A stretch of 64,000 nucleotides of DNA from an uncultured Bryobacterales bacterium. Its GTDB lineage: Bacteria > Acidobacteriota > Terriglobia > Bryobacterales > UBA6623. Where the stretch lies: positions 976,236-1,040,235 of the forward strand of contig OY282420.1 of NCBI GenBank assembly GCA_958295955.1. Reading direction: 5' to 3'. The notes beneath the pieces are model-generated. The model searched no databases and was not told where the DNA came from. It was given only the letters and a program-made list of their open reading frames with translations. Shown piece by piece: positions 30,492 to 39,309 of this stretch. Within the stretch, counting starts at the first letter, position 1. Each line of letters opens with the position of its first letter. The position numbers and the translations under genes are program-made.

Positions 30492-31295
30492 GTGAACTCG
30501 ATGTTTTTTGTTCTCGCCGGGATTCTCGGTCTCGGCGCCGTCGGCTTCTCGATGCACGGCCAGGGCGGCGGCGTGCTCTATACGCCGCTGCAGGTGCTGT
30601 TCGGCGTCGAATTTCATGAAGCCGTCGTGCGCAGTCAGTGGTTCACCATCGTCACTTCGCTGTCGGCGGTATTGGTTTTCCGCAAGGCCCGCAAGGTGGA
30701 TTGGCGGCTGGCGCTCGTCCTTGAGTCGGCCGGCTTCGCCGGCGCATTCGTCGGCGGGTATTGCTCCAGACTCTTTCCTGCATTCGCGCTCACGGTTTTG
30801 CTGGCCGCGCTGGTTGTTGGCGCGGGATTCGTGATGCTGGGCGAGTTCCGGCCGCCTGTTGACTTGGTAAAAAAGAAACCTTGGCATTGGATGCGGCGGT
30901 TCGGCGCGGTCGAGTACCGCGTGAATCTCGCTTGGGGCCTGCCGCTCGCGTTCCTCATCGGCGTTACCGGCGGACTGACCGGGGCGGCCGGCGGTTTCCT
31001 GAAAATTCCGATGATGGTTCGCCTGTTCGGCATGCCTATCGACATAGCGTTCGGAACCTCGGCGTTCATGGTCAGCTTGACCGCGGCCGGCGGGCTGACC
31101 GGGCACGCCGCCGCCTGGTCGATCGACTGGCTGGAAATGTTCGCCCTGAGCGTATTCGTGGCGATCGGAGCCCAAATCGGCCCGCACCTGACGTTTCGCC
31201 GGACACAGCAGCAAATGAGCCGCCGTTTCGCCTGCTATCTGTTCCTGATCGCGGCCGCCGTGATCGTCACGCTCTGGGTTCAGCCGCCGGTTTAG
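30492..31295 (+). CDS. TauE/SafE-family membrane exporter
   Basis: 267 residues with about eight hydrophobic helices and the duplicated family pattern: GAVGFSMHGQGGGVLYTP in the N-half and GVTGGLTGAAGGFLKIP in the C-half. Family members move sulfite, sulfoacetate or other small organic anions across the inner membrane. It starts at GTG 30492 (or ATG 30501). The neighbourhood of sulfatase genes makes export of sulfur oxyanions attractive, but sulfatases release sulfate rather than sulfite, so the link is weak. It converges on a sulfatase with only about 86 nt between stops. Confidence 0.82.
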   Translation: MNSMFFVLAGILGLGAVGFSMHGQGGGVLYTPLQVLFGVEFHEAVVRSQWFTIVTSLSAVLVFRKARKVDWRLALVLESAGFAGAFVGGYCSRLFPAFALTVLLAALVVGAGFVMLGEFRPPVDLVKKKPWHWMRRFGAVEYRVNLAWGLPLAFLIGVTGGLTGAAGGFLKIPMMVRLFGMPIDIAFGTSAFMVSLTAAGGLTGHAAAWSIDWLEMFALSVFVAIGAQIGPHLTFRRTQQQMSRRFACYLFLIAAAVIVTLWVQPPV

Positions 31296-31381
31296 CAGTC
31301 CCGCGGCGCCGGCGCTGCGGGAGGCGCGGCGGAATCCTGCGGCGTCTTGCCGGCCTGCGCACGCGGCTTGAGGCCGCTAGC

Positions 31382-32800
31382 CTACGGCGGCGAGGAGCCG
31401 GACGGAAGGTTCCGGGGCGTGACCTCCCGCACCCATGCCTGGTGAGCCGCGGTCAGCCGTTTGACCAGGTCCGGGCGCTCGGCGGCGTAGTTCTTGCGCT
31501 CGGGAAGCTCGTCGCTCAGGTTCGATAAATAGATTTCCGCCGGGTCGCCGCCGGCCAGATTCCGCGCGCCCTGAAACATGAGCTTCCAGTCGCCGTCGCG
31601 GACCATCCAGCGCTTCTGCCATTGCCAGTGCATGACGCCGTAAGCAGTGTCGGCCCGGGCGTTCGCGATAATCGGCAGCGCGCTGTGGCCGTCCAGCGCG
31701 ACGCCCTCGGGAGGAGCCTCGCCGACCAACTCCAGGATGGTGGGAAACCAATCCATCGCCGTGACGATCTGCTCGCGGACCTCGCCTTGGGGAACGACCG
31801 GCGGATAGCGGACGATGGCCGGCACGCGGATGCCCCCTTCGAGAAAGCTGCCCTTCGCGCCCAGCCACTTGCCGGTGTTGCCGCCGCCTTTGTTGGCGCC
31901 GTAGTTCCAGTCCTTCGGAAACCCGCTGAGATGGCCGTCGACGGTGATGCGGTAGTCCTCTTCGGAGTGCCCGTTGTCGCTCTGATAGACGACGATCGTG
32001 TTGTCGCGCAACCCCAGCCGGTCGAGTTGCAGCAGAATGCGGCGGATGTAGTCGTCGGTCGTGGTAACGGTTGCGGCGTAGGTGCGCCGCGGCTCGGCCA
32101 TCGTCTTGTAGCGCTCGCGGAAGCGTTTCAGCGACTGCTCAGGATAGTGCGGAATGTTGAACGGAATATAAACGAAGAACGGGCGGTCTTGATTGCGCTC
32201 GATGAACGAGAGGGCGCGGTCGACCATCAGATCGGGAAAATACCGGCCGCGGTGGAAGACTTCGCGGACGCCTTCGTAAAGATCGTGGTAGCCCTCGCGG
32301 TGAAGAAAGTAGTGCGTGTAGTTTTCGATGAAGCCGTCGCGGATGCCGAAGAACTCGTCGAAACCCTGCTTGGTCGGCCCATGGTCGCGGTGGCCGCCGA
32401 GATGCCACTTGCCGAAGAGTCCGGTGCGGTAGCCCGCTTCCCTGAGCGTCTCGGCCAGCGTGACTTCGCTTGCGAGCATGTTGCGGCCCTTGGGGCCGTT
32501 GAGCGGCCCTTGCATCCAGTCGTTGACGTTGCCGCGCTGCGGCTGGCGGCCGGTCAGCAGCATGGCCCGGGTCGGACAGCAGACGGTGTGGGAATATGCC
32601 TGCGTGAAGCGCACGCCGTCGGCGGCCAGCGAGTCGATGGCGGGGGTGTAAAGATCGCTCGATCCGTAACAGTTGGCGTCCAGCGTCCCCTGATCGTCGG
32701 TCAGGATGATTACGACGTTGGGTTTCCGCTCTTGAGCGAAGGCCGGGAATGCGGCCGACAGGAACGCAGCGGCGATAAGCATGGCGGCAAAGTTCTTCAT
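31382..32800 (-). CDS. Exported sulfatase (CCPTR type)
   Basis: 472-residue type I sulfatase. Signal peptide to about AFAQ, then NVVIILTDDQGTLDANCYG and the signature C74-C-P-T-R78-AMLLTG. GKWHLGGHRDHGPTKQGF, YQSDNGHSEEDY and WKLMFQGARN complete the family pattern. ATG 32800 is used; the upstream in-frame start at 32821 would put seven non-signal residues in front. The region KQGFDEFFGIRDGF is typical of enzymes acting on carbohydrate sulfates, but I cannot choose a substrate. Third of four sulfatases in the window. Confidence 0.92.
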   Translation of the reverse strand: MKNFAAMLIAAAFLSAAFPAFAQERKPNVVIILTDDQGTLDANCYGSSDLYTPAIDSLAADGVRFTQAYSHTVCCPTRAMLLTGRQPQRGNVNDWMQGPLNGPKGRNMLASEVTLAETLREAGYRTGLFGKWHLGGHRDHGPTKQGFDEFFGIRDGFIENYTHYFLHREGYHDLYEGVREVFHRGRYFPDLMVDRALSFIERNQDRPFFVYIPFNIPHYPEQSLKRFRERYKTMAEPRRTYAATVTTTDDYIRRILLQLDRLGLRDNTIVVYQSDNGHSEEDYRITVDGHLSGFPKDWNYGANKGGGNTGKWLGAKGSFLEGGIRVPAIVRYPPVVPQGEVREQIVTAMDWFPTILELVGEAPPEGVALDGHSALPIIANARADTAYGVMHWQWQKRWMVRDGDWKLMFQGARNLAGGDPAEIYLSNLSDELPERKNYAAERPDLVKRLTAAHQAWVREVTPRNLPSGSSPP

Positions 32801-32841
32801 ATCGGCAGAATGATACAACACGCGGCGCGGCGCGCCTTCCG

Positions 32842-33732
32842 TCAGAAAACGATAACGGGGTGGTAGAGCCTGGGCATGACCGCCTCGCCGATGCAGACGA
32901 GGCGGCCGCCGGGGTCCACGGCCTTGATGCGGCGCGCTTCCCGCACGTTGCCGAAGGGGCTGATGCGGAAGTCGCGGCCGTGGCCGATCCGGTTGGCGGT
33001 GGCGGCGTCGACCCGATGGATCGGGAACTCGGGGAGCAGTTTTTCCAGCGTCAGAAAGGCTTCGTCGAAGCGGTCCTGCCCGCGCAACCCTGCCAACTCT
33101 TCGAGAGTGCGCGCTTCTTCGATAGCGAAATCGCCCACCAGCGTTCGGCGCAGGGAATCGACGTGCGCTCCGCAGCCGAGACGTTTGCCAAGATCGTGCG
33201 CGAGCGAGCGGATATAGGTTCCGGCGGAACAGCGGCAGCGAATGACCGCCGTCGCGCCCCCCGCCTCCAGAAGCTCGAGCTCGTGGATTTCGACCTCGAC
33301 GGGTTCGAGAGCGACGGCCTGGTTTCGGCGGGCGAGCTTGTAGGCCGGCACGCCGCCGATTTTCTTTGCCGAAATGGGGGGAGGCATTTGCTCCTGCGCG
33401 CCGCGGAATTCCGCGAGAAGATCTTCGAGCCGGATGCGGTCAATTGCGGCTTCTCGTTTCTCGCCGATGACGCAGCCGTCGCGGTCGTAGCTGTCGGTAG
33501 CCCATCCAAAGCGCAGCGTAGCCTCGTATTCGCGGTCGTGGTCGAGGAAAAACCGCGACAGGCGGACGGCCTTGTTGACGACCAGCGGAAGGACCCCCGT
33601 GCCGAGCGGGTCCAGCGTGCCGAGGTGGCCGACCTTTCTGCTGTCGGCCAGCCAACGGACCTTGCGCACGGCATCGTGCGACGAGATGCCGCGCGGCTTG
33701 TCCAGAACGATCACGCCGTCCATAAAGCCCAT
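32842..33732 (-). CDS. truB: tRNA pseudouridine(55) synthase
   Basis: 296 residues. Converts U55 in the T-loop of tRNAs. Motifs: GVIVLDKPRGISSHDAV, then GHLGTLDPLGTGVLPL with catalytic Asp41, and the RCSAGTYIRSLAHDLG segment. A C-terminal PUA-like extension follows. ATG 33732 gives MGFMDGVIVLDKP; 33723 is an alternative. The waaF-like stop lies 11 nt upstream, so the two are probably co-transcribed. Nothing unusual in length or residues. Confidence 0.95.
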   Translation of the reverse strand: MGFMDGVIVLDKPRGISSHDAVRKVRWLADSRKVGHLGTLDPLGTGVLPLVVNKAVRLSRFFLDHDREYEATLRFGWATDSYDRDGCVIGEKREAAIDRIRLEDLLAEFRGAQEQMPPPISAKKIGGVPAYKLARRNQAVALEPVEVEIHELELLEAGGATAVIRCRCSAGTYIRSLAHDLGKRLGCGAHVDSLRRTLVGDFAIEEARTLEELAGLRGQDRFDEAFLTLEKLLPEFPIHRVDAATANRIGHGRDFRISPFGNVREARRIKAVDPGGRLVCIGEAVMPRLYHPVIVF

Positions 33733-33743
33733 TTTATCGGGCT

Positions 33744-34805
33744 TTAAACGGCGCTTGAAGGGCGTCGGACAGAGAGCAGCGAGCGGGCGGCGGCGATGAC
33801 CCGTGCGGCTTCCACGCCTCGCATGCATGGGTGGGCGATCGGCTCGACGATCGGGCACTCCCGTAGAAAACAGGGCGCGCAGGCGACGGGTTCGCGGATG
33901 ACTTTCGCCCAGGAAGCCGAGGGTCCCGTAGCGCTGGGATCGGTAGCTCCGAACACCGCAACCGTGGGCACGCCGAGCGCCGCCGCGACATGCATGGGGC
34001 CGGAGTCGTTGGCCAAGTAGAGCCTGCATGAGGCAACGAGCTCGATAAATTCGGCGAGCGAAGTTTCTCCGGCCAGACAGTGGCCGCGCTTGCCGACCGC
34101 GCTTGCGATCGAGCGGGCCGCCGTGGTTTCCGCCGGCGATCCGAAGACCGCTACCTGAGCGTCGAGCTCTCCGGCAAGCTCTCGGGCCGCGGCGGCAAAG
34201 CGCTCGGGCAGCCAACGTTTGGCCCCGCCGTAGGCCGCGCCGGGCGAGACGCCGATCCAGGGAGCAACGGGAAGGCCGCGGCGGCGCCACCGCTCCCGGC
34301 CCGCCGCGGCCGCCGCTTCGGCGCCGTCGAGACGGATGTCGCCGCAGGCGGAAACCGCGGCCGGCGACCCCGCGCGGCGGACGAGCTCGAGATAGTAGAA
34401 GCGCTGGTGCGCCGGCGCGCCGCCTCGGTCGGGAACGGGAATGCCGTTCGTGAGCAGCAAGCCGCGGCCGTCGCGGGCGTAGCCGATGCGTTCGGGAATC
34501 CGCGCCGCCCAGGCCAGCAGGGCTGCGTCGAAGGCGTTTTGCAGCAGGATGGCGCGGTCGAATTTCTCCGCGCGAAGCTCCCTCGCCAAGCGCCGCTTGC
34601 CGTTCAGACCCTTGTGCCTGCCCCGGTTTTCATAGACGACGATGCGGTCGCAAATGTCCTCGCGGGCATAGAGATCGGCGATCCAGGGACGCGCCAGAAC
34701 GGCGATTCGCCATCCTTCATGCGCGCGGCGGATCTCGCGCAGCGCCGGCAGCGACATGACGGCGTCGCCCAGCCAGTTCGTCGCGCGCACAAGCAGTTTC
34801 TTCAC
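33744..34805 (-). CDS. waaF: Lipopolysaccharide heptosyltransferase II-type (GT9) protein
   Basis: 353 residues, GT9 family, GT-B fold. The N-terminus KKLLVRATNWLGDAVMSLPAL is the WaaF/WaaC signature, SPGAAYGGAKRWLPERF is the nucleotide-sugar-binding loop, and ANDSGPMHVAAALGVPTVAVFG is the family C-terminal motif. Predicted to transfer ADP-heptose to the LPS inner core. The start is GTG at 34805 (the ATG-initiated longer frame runs antisense to the divergent dehydrogenase). No other core genes are near. WaaF versus another GT9 member cannot be separated with certainty from motifs alone. Confidence 0.85.
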   Translation of the reverse strand: MKKLLVRATNWLGDAVMSLPALREIRRAHEGWRIAVLARPWIADLYAREDICDRIVVYENRGRHKGLNGKRRLARELRAEKFDRAILLQNAFDAALLAWAARIPERIGYARDGRGLLLTNGIPVPDRGGAPAHQRFYYLELVRRAGSPAAVSACGDIRLDGAEAAAAAGRERWRRRGLPVAPWIGVSPGAAYGGAKRWLPERFAAAARELAGELDAQVAVFGSPAETTAARSIASAVGKRGHCLAGETSLAEFIELVASCRLYLANDSGPMHVAAALGVPTVAVFGATDPSATGPSASWAKVIREPVACAPCFLRECPIVEPIAHPCMRGVEAARVIAAARSLLSVRRPSSAV

Positions 34806-34871
34806 GCTTGCCTTTAGCGTAGCGGGCAGAGGCTCCGCCGATCGGCGGACCCGCTCGGTAGAATCGAAGCC

Positions 34872-35885
34872 ATGAGACGCCCGCTGAAACTGGTGCTGTT
34901 CCCCCGGGTGGAACCCGCCAGGCTGGAGAAAATCGAGCGGGCCGCGGCGCCCATGCGCGTGACCAACTGCGCAGACGAAGAGCAGGCCGCCGGCGAGATC
35001 GTGGATGCCGATGCGTTCTTCGGCAAGATGACGCCGAAGATCCTGGCGCCGGCGCGCAAGCTGCGCTGGGTGCAGTCGCCCACGGCAAGCCTGGAGCATT
35101 ACCTGTTCCCGGAGCTGATCGAGCACCCCCTGCAACTCACGAACATGCGCGGGTTGTTCCCCGACAACATCGCCGATCAGACATTCGGCTACATGCTCTG
35201 CTTCGCGCGGAACCTGCACCGCTACATCCGCCAACAGGAACGCCGCGAATGGCGGCCGTACGGCGGGGAAAAGAAGGGGCAGCAGTTCCGCTCGGGGCCG
35301 GCTGTGACCACCCCCGTCGACCTGTCTCATACGACGCTCGCCGATACGGCGCTGGGCGTCGTCGGGCTCGGCTCGATCGGCGCGGAGATCGCCCGCCGCG
35401 GGGTTTGCTTCGGCATGAAGGTGACCGCTGTCGATCCGCTGCGGCGCGATGCCCCGCCGGGAGTCGCAGAGGTATGGCCGACCGACCGCTTGAACGATCT
35501 GCTGGAGCAAAGCGATTACGTCGTGATCGCCGCTCCGCACACGCCGCAGACCGCGGGGCTCTTTCGCCAACCGCTGTTCGCGCGCATGAAACCGAGCGCG
35601 GTGCTCATCAACATCGGCCGCGGCGCAATTGTCGACTTGGACGACCTGACGGCGGCGCTGCGGGCGGGTGAGATCGCCGGGGCGGCGCTGGACGTTTTCG
35701 AGATCGAGCCGCTGCCGGCCGATCATCCGCTCTGGGGTCTCGAGAACGTGATCCTGACGCCGCACGTGGCGGGGCATTCGCCGCGCATCGCCGAGCGGCA
35801 TTTGAGCGTGATCCTCGAGAACGCGGGACGCTTCGCGCGGGGCGAGCCGCTGAAGAACATCGTGGATAAGCGGCGCTGGTTTTAG
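34872..35885 (+). CDS. D-2-hydroxyacid dehydrogenase
   Basis: 337 residues, NAD-dependent. Rossmann motif VVGLGSIGAEIARRG, catalytic Arg in INIGRGAIVD, Glu in DVFEIEPLP and His in LTPHVAGHSP, all in the expected order. Family members reduce or oxidise hydroxypyruvate, glyoxylate, phosphoglycerate and others; there is no ACT domain, so it is not SerA. It diverges from the waaF-like gene with 66 nt between starts. Substrate unassigned. Confidence 0.88.
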   Translation: MRRPLKLVLFPRVEPARLEKIERAAAPMRVTNCADEEQAAGEIVDADAFFGKMTPKILAPARKLRWVQSPTASLEHYLFPELIEHPLQLTNMRGLFPDNIADQTFGYMLCFARNLHRYIRQQERREWRPYGGEKKGQQFRSGPAVTTPVDLSHTTLADTALGVVGLGSIGAEIARRGVCFGMKVTAVDPLRRDAPPGVAEVWPTDRLNDLLEQSDYVVIAAPHTPQTAGLFRQPLFARMKPSAVLINIGRGAIVDLDDLTAALRAGEIAGAALDVFEIEPLPADHPLWGLENVILTPHVAGHSPRIAERHLSVILENAGRFARGEPLKNIVDKRRWF

Positions 35886-35930
35886 GGCGCGCCTGCGGCG
35901 CACACTCAAGTTTCATTGACTTCCGGCGGT

Positions 35931-37154
35931 CTAACGCGGAAGAATCAGGCCGCCGAGGCGCTCTTCCGGCCGGGGATCGGGAGGAAACAGCGTCGCCCAC
36001 GCTTCGAGATACTTCAAGCCGGTTCCGGTGCTGTAGATCACGACCTCGTCGTTTTTACCGAGAAACCCTTGGGCAACCAGTTGCCGAGCGGCGGCGGCGC
36101 AGGCCGCGGCCTCGGGCGCGGCGAAGAGACCCTCGGCCTCGGCGAGAATCCGTCCGGCTTCGAGCAACTCCCCGTCGCTGACCGCGACGGCGGTTCCGCC
36201 GCTCTCGCGCACGGCCTTGAGCACGAGAAAATCGCCCAGCGCCTTGGGCACCCGCAGTCCGCTCGCGACGGTCGAGGCATCCTGCCAGAACTCCGACGAT
36301 TCCGCGCCCTCCTCGTAAGCCTTGACGATCGGGGCGCATCCCGCGGCCTGCACCGCAATCATCTTCGGCCTTTTCGACGAGATCCAGCCAAGGCGCTCCA
36401 ATTCGTCGAAGGCTTTCCACATGCCGATGATGCCCACGCCTCCTCCCGTCGGATAGAAGACGGCATCGGGCAGCCGCCAGCCGAGTTGCTCGGCGAGCTC
36501 GAGGCCCATCGTCTTTTTGCCTTCGATGCGGTAGGGTTCCTTGAGCGTCGAAACGTCGAACCAACCCTCGGCATCCTTGCGCTCGGCGACGATGCGGCCG
36601 CAGTCGCTGATCAGGCCGTCCACGAGGGTCACGTGGGCGCCGAACATTTTGCACTCGATGTAGTTGGCCCGCGGCACGTCGCGCGGCATGAAGATGTGCG
36701 CTTCGAGCCCGGCCCGCGCGGCGTAGGCCGCCAACGCGCTTGCGGCGTTTCCCGCGGACGGCGCCGCGAATTTTGAGATGCCCAGCTCATTGCCGAGCGA
36801 CACCGCCGCGGCCATCCCGCGCGCCTTGAATGTTCCGGTGGGGTTGGCGCCCTCGTCCTTGATCGCCAGGTTCGGGCAGCCGATCGCCGCGCCAAGGCGG
36901 GGCGCGGCCAGCAGCGGGGTCCAACCTTCGCCCAAGCTGACAACGTTGCGCAGGTCGCGCAGCGGAAGAAGCGGGGCGTAGCGCCACATCGAACGCGGAC
37001 CCGCTTCGATCCGCTCTTTCGTGAGTTCCGTCCGGGCGCGTTCGAGGTCGTAATGGACGAGCAACGGCGCGCCGGCAGTCGACAGATTGTGAATTTCTCC
37101 GGCCGGGTAGCGCTGCCCCGTCCTGCTGCACGAAAGATGAGAGATGTACGTCAT
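35931..37154 (-). CDS. thrC: Threonine synthase
   Basis: 407 residues of PLP-dependent threonine synthase, converting O-phospho-homoserine to threonine. The Schiff-base lysine is in NPTGTFKARGM; SLGEGWTPLL, ATNA-type SAGNAASAL and the phosphate-binding YPTGGGVGI are present. Start at ATG 37154; an 18-nt longer version would use TTG. In this subfamily the N-terminus usually carries a small zinc site of the type LxCxxCG...HNLCxCGGPL; here three of the four Cys are replaced (CSRTGQ, HNLSTAGAPL), so metal binding is probably lost. Only 20 nt separate its ATG from that of the divergent lytic transglycosylase. Confidence 0.9.
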   Translation of the reverse strand: MTYISHLSCSRTGQRYPAGEIHNLSTAGAPLLVHYDLERARTELTKERIEAGPRSMWRYAPLLPLRDLRNVVSLGEGWTPLLAAPRLGAAIGCPNLAIKDEGANPTGTFKARGMAAAVSLGNELGISKFAAPSAGNAASALAAYAARAGLEAHIFMPRDVPRANYIECKMFGAHVTLVDGLISDCGRIVAERKDAEGWFDVSTLKEPYRIEGKKTMGLELAEQLGWRLPDAVFYPTGGGVGIIGMWKAFDELERLGWISSKRPKMIAVQAAGCAPIVKAYEEGAESSEFWQDASTVASGLRVPKALGDFLVLKAVRESGGTAVAVSDGELLEAGRILAEAEGLFAAPEAAACAAAARQLVAQGFLGKNDEVVIYSTGTGLKYLEAWATLFPPDPRPEERLGGLILPR

Positions 37155-37162
37155 AAATTTAT
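37153..37162. promoter_or_regulatory. AT-rich perfect palindrome between divergent starts
   Basis: ATAAATTTAT is a perfect 10-bp palindrome in the 20-nt gap between the thrC and lytic-transglycosylase start codons, in an otherwise GC-rich region. Whether it acts as an operator or part of overlapping promoters is open. Confidence 0.3.
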
Positions 37163-37174
37163 AGGAAAGCAAAT

Positions 37175-37837
37175 ATGCAATACACGAAACGGCTGCTGCC
37201 GGCGGCAGCCCTGATGTTCGCCCTGCCCGCGGCGCCGGGCGGTGAATTCGCCGTCCTCAAGACAGGGTACCGCCTGCACGTCGCGCGCCACGAGGCGCAG
37301 GGCCCGCGCCTGCGGTTGTTTACGTCCGGCGGGGGGCAACTGGAGCTGCCCGCTTCCGCGGTCGTTCGCTTCGAGCCGGACGGCGCCGCGCCGGAGCGGC
37401 CCGCCGTGCAGCAGCCCGCGGTGGAAAAAACTGCCGCCGGCAAGCCGCTGTCGGTCGCTGCCGCCGTCGACCGGTTCGCGGCCGAAGCCGGACTGCCGGC
37501 GGAATTGATCCACGCGGTGGTCGCGGAGGAATCCGCTTACCGCGCCGACGCCGTTTCCGCGAAGGGAGCGGTCGGCCCGATGCAGTTGATGCCGCGGACC
37601 GCGGCGGGACTGGGGATCGACCCCTACAATCCGACGGAGAACGTCCGCGGCGGCATCGACTATTTGAAGCAACTCCTGCAACGGTACGCCGGGCGCAACG
37701 ACCAGATCGTCCGGGCGCTTGCCGCATACAACGCCGGGCCGGGCCGTGTGGAACAGTACGACGGCGTTCCGCCTTACGGCGAAACCCGGGCGTATGTCAG
37801 CCGCGTGATCGAGCGCTACCTGCAACTCACCGATTAG
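37175..37837 (+). CDS. Lytic murein transglycosylase (SLT domain)
   Basis: 220 residues. Signal peptide (about 1-22), an N-terminal linker with a basic patch, then an SLT domain from about residue 92: catalytic Glu119 in AEESAYRADA, GAVGPMQLMPRTA, RALAAYNAGPGRVEQY and YVSRVIERY. Cleaves the MurNAc-GlcNAc bond with 1,6-anhydro formation. AGGAAAG lies 6 nt before the ATG. Its promoter must lie inside thrC coding sequence. Confidence 0.9.
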   Translation: MQYTKRLLPAAALMFALPAAPGGEFAVLKTGYRLHVARHEAQGPRLRLFTSGGGQLELPASAVVRFEPDGAAPERPAVQQPAVEKTAAGKPLSVAAAVDRFAAEAGLPAELIHAVVAEESAYRADAVSAKGAVGPMQLMPRTAAGLGIDPYNPTENVRGGIDYLKQLLQRYAGRNDQIVRALAAYNAGPGRVEQYDGVPPYGETRAYVSRVIERYLQLTD

Positions 37838-37870
37838 CTGCCGCTCCGGCTTTCCGCCGGCGGCGGGCGA

Positions 37871-39214
37871 CTAAATATCGCTCAGATGCTCCAACTTTCC
37901 GCTGGCGTCGCCCAACGTTTCCGTATGCGCGCCCATGCGCTCCAGCAAGGCCAGATACAGATTGTTCATCGGCGTCTCCGTCGGAAAGCGCATGTGGCGG
38001 CCGGGCTTGAGCGTTCCGCCGCCGGCGCCGGCGAGCAGCACCGGCAAGTCGTGATGCGTGTGGCGGTTGCCGTCCGCGATGCCCGAGCCGTAAACGACCA
38101 TCATGTTGTCGAGCAAGCGGCCGCCGCCTTCCTCGATCGACGACAGTTTGTCGATAAAGTAGGCGAATTGCTCGACGTGGTGGCGGTTGATCCTGGTAAT
38201 GTCCTCGATCTTTTCGGGGTCGCCGCGATGATGCGTCATGCCGTGGTGGGCGCGGTTGACCTCGATTTCCGGGTAAGTCAGATTGCTGCCCTCGCGGCCC
38301 ATCATGAAGGTCGACACGCGGGTCATGTCCGTTTGGAAGGCAATCGCCGTCAGGTCGAACATCAGACGGGCGTGATCGCTGTACGCCGCGGGGATGCCGT
38401 GCGGTTTGGGAATGGACGGCGCCGCATCGAGATCGGCGGCGGTGTCGAGCCGCTTTTCAACTTCGCGGACGCTGTTGAGGTATTCGTCGATTTTGCGCCG
38501 GTCGGTCGGACCGAGACTTTTTTGCAGCCGGTCCGCGTCTTCGGCGACGAAATCGAGGACGCTCTTGCGCCGTGCGATCCGTTGCGCCTGCGTAGCGGCG
38601 TCAACGGCTTCGCCGCCGCCGAACATACGCTCGAAGACCAGGCGGGGGTTGATCTCGGGGGGATTCGGCGTTTGCTCGCCGCGCCAGGAAACGCTGTTGG
38701 AATAGGCGCAGCTATATCCCGAATCGCAATTGCCCGCCAGGCGTCCGGGCTCGATGCCGAGTTCCAACGAGGCAAAGCGCGTCCGTCCGCCAACGGCGTT
38801 CGCCGCTACCTGGTCCACCGAAACGCCCAGCTTGATGTCGGCCCCGGCAGTCTTGCGGGGATGGATTCCGGTGAGGAACGAAGCCGCGGCCCGCGCGTGG
38901 TCGCCCGCGCCGTCGCCGAGCGCCCGTCCGGTGTTGTGCGTCAGGCCGGAAAGAACCAGCAGGTCTTGCCGGTAGGGTTCGAGCGGCTTCAAGATCGGCG
39001 TGAACTCGAACGCGGCGCCTGCGGCCGCCGGCGTCCAAGCCTCCTGGATGACGCCGTTGGGGATATAGACGAAGGCCAACCGCTTGGGCGCCCGGTTCGC
39101 CAAGCGGCCCGGCGCGGCAAACGCCGGCGTCATCGCGTCGAGGAACGGCAAGGCGATCATGGCGCCCGCCCCCCTCAGAAAAGAGCGTCTCGCGAGATGT
39201 TTGCGCGTCAGCAT
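37871..39214 (-). CDS. Exported DUF1552 protein
   Basis: 447 residues of a family common in Planctomycetes and Acidobacteriota. A twin-arginine-like signal RRSFLRGAGAMIALPF opens the protein; FVYIPNGVIQEAWTPAA, YGSGIADGNRHTHHDLP and GGGTLKPGRHM are family segments. Function unknown; related genes usually neighbour cytochrome-type DUF1588/1592 partners, which I do not see here. ATG 39214 was chosen because GGAG sits 7 nt upstream, rather than the further ATGs at 39226 and 39238. Likely Tat-exported, which suggests a folded or cofactor-bearing protein. Confidence 0.85.
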   Translation of the reverse strand: MLTRKHLARRSFLRGAGAMIALPFLDAMTPAFAAPGRLANRAPKRLAFVYIPNGVIQEAWTPAAAGAAFEFTPILKPLEPYRQDLLVLSGLTHNTGRALGDGAGDHARAAASFLTGIHPRKTAGADIKLGVSVDQVAANAVGGRTRFASLELGIEPGRLAGNCDSGYSCAYSNSVSWRGEQTPNPPEINPRLVFERMFGGGEAVDAATQAQRIARRKSVLDFVAEDADRLQKSLGPTDRRKIDEYLNSVREVEKRLDTAADLDAAPSIPKPHGIPAAYSDHARLMFDLTAIAFQTDMTRVSTFMMGREGSNLTYPEIEVNRAHHGMTHHRGDPEKIEDITRINRHHVEQFAYFIDKLSSIEEGGGRLLDNMMVVYGSGIADGNRHTHHDLPVLLAGAGGGTLKPGRHMRFPTETPMNNLYLALLERMGAHTETLGDASGKLEHLSDI

Positions 39215-39309
39215 GGCGATCTCCATTCTGTTATGCATGATAATTCATAGCTGAACGAACTTGGCGCTGCGAGAGCGGTTTTCCCGTAAAAATTCCCCGC
39301 GAGTCCCGC

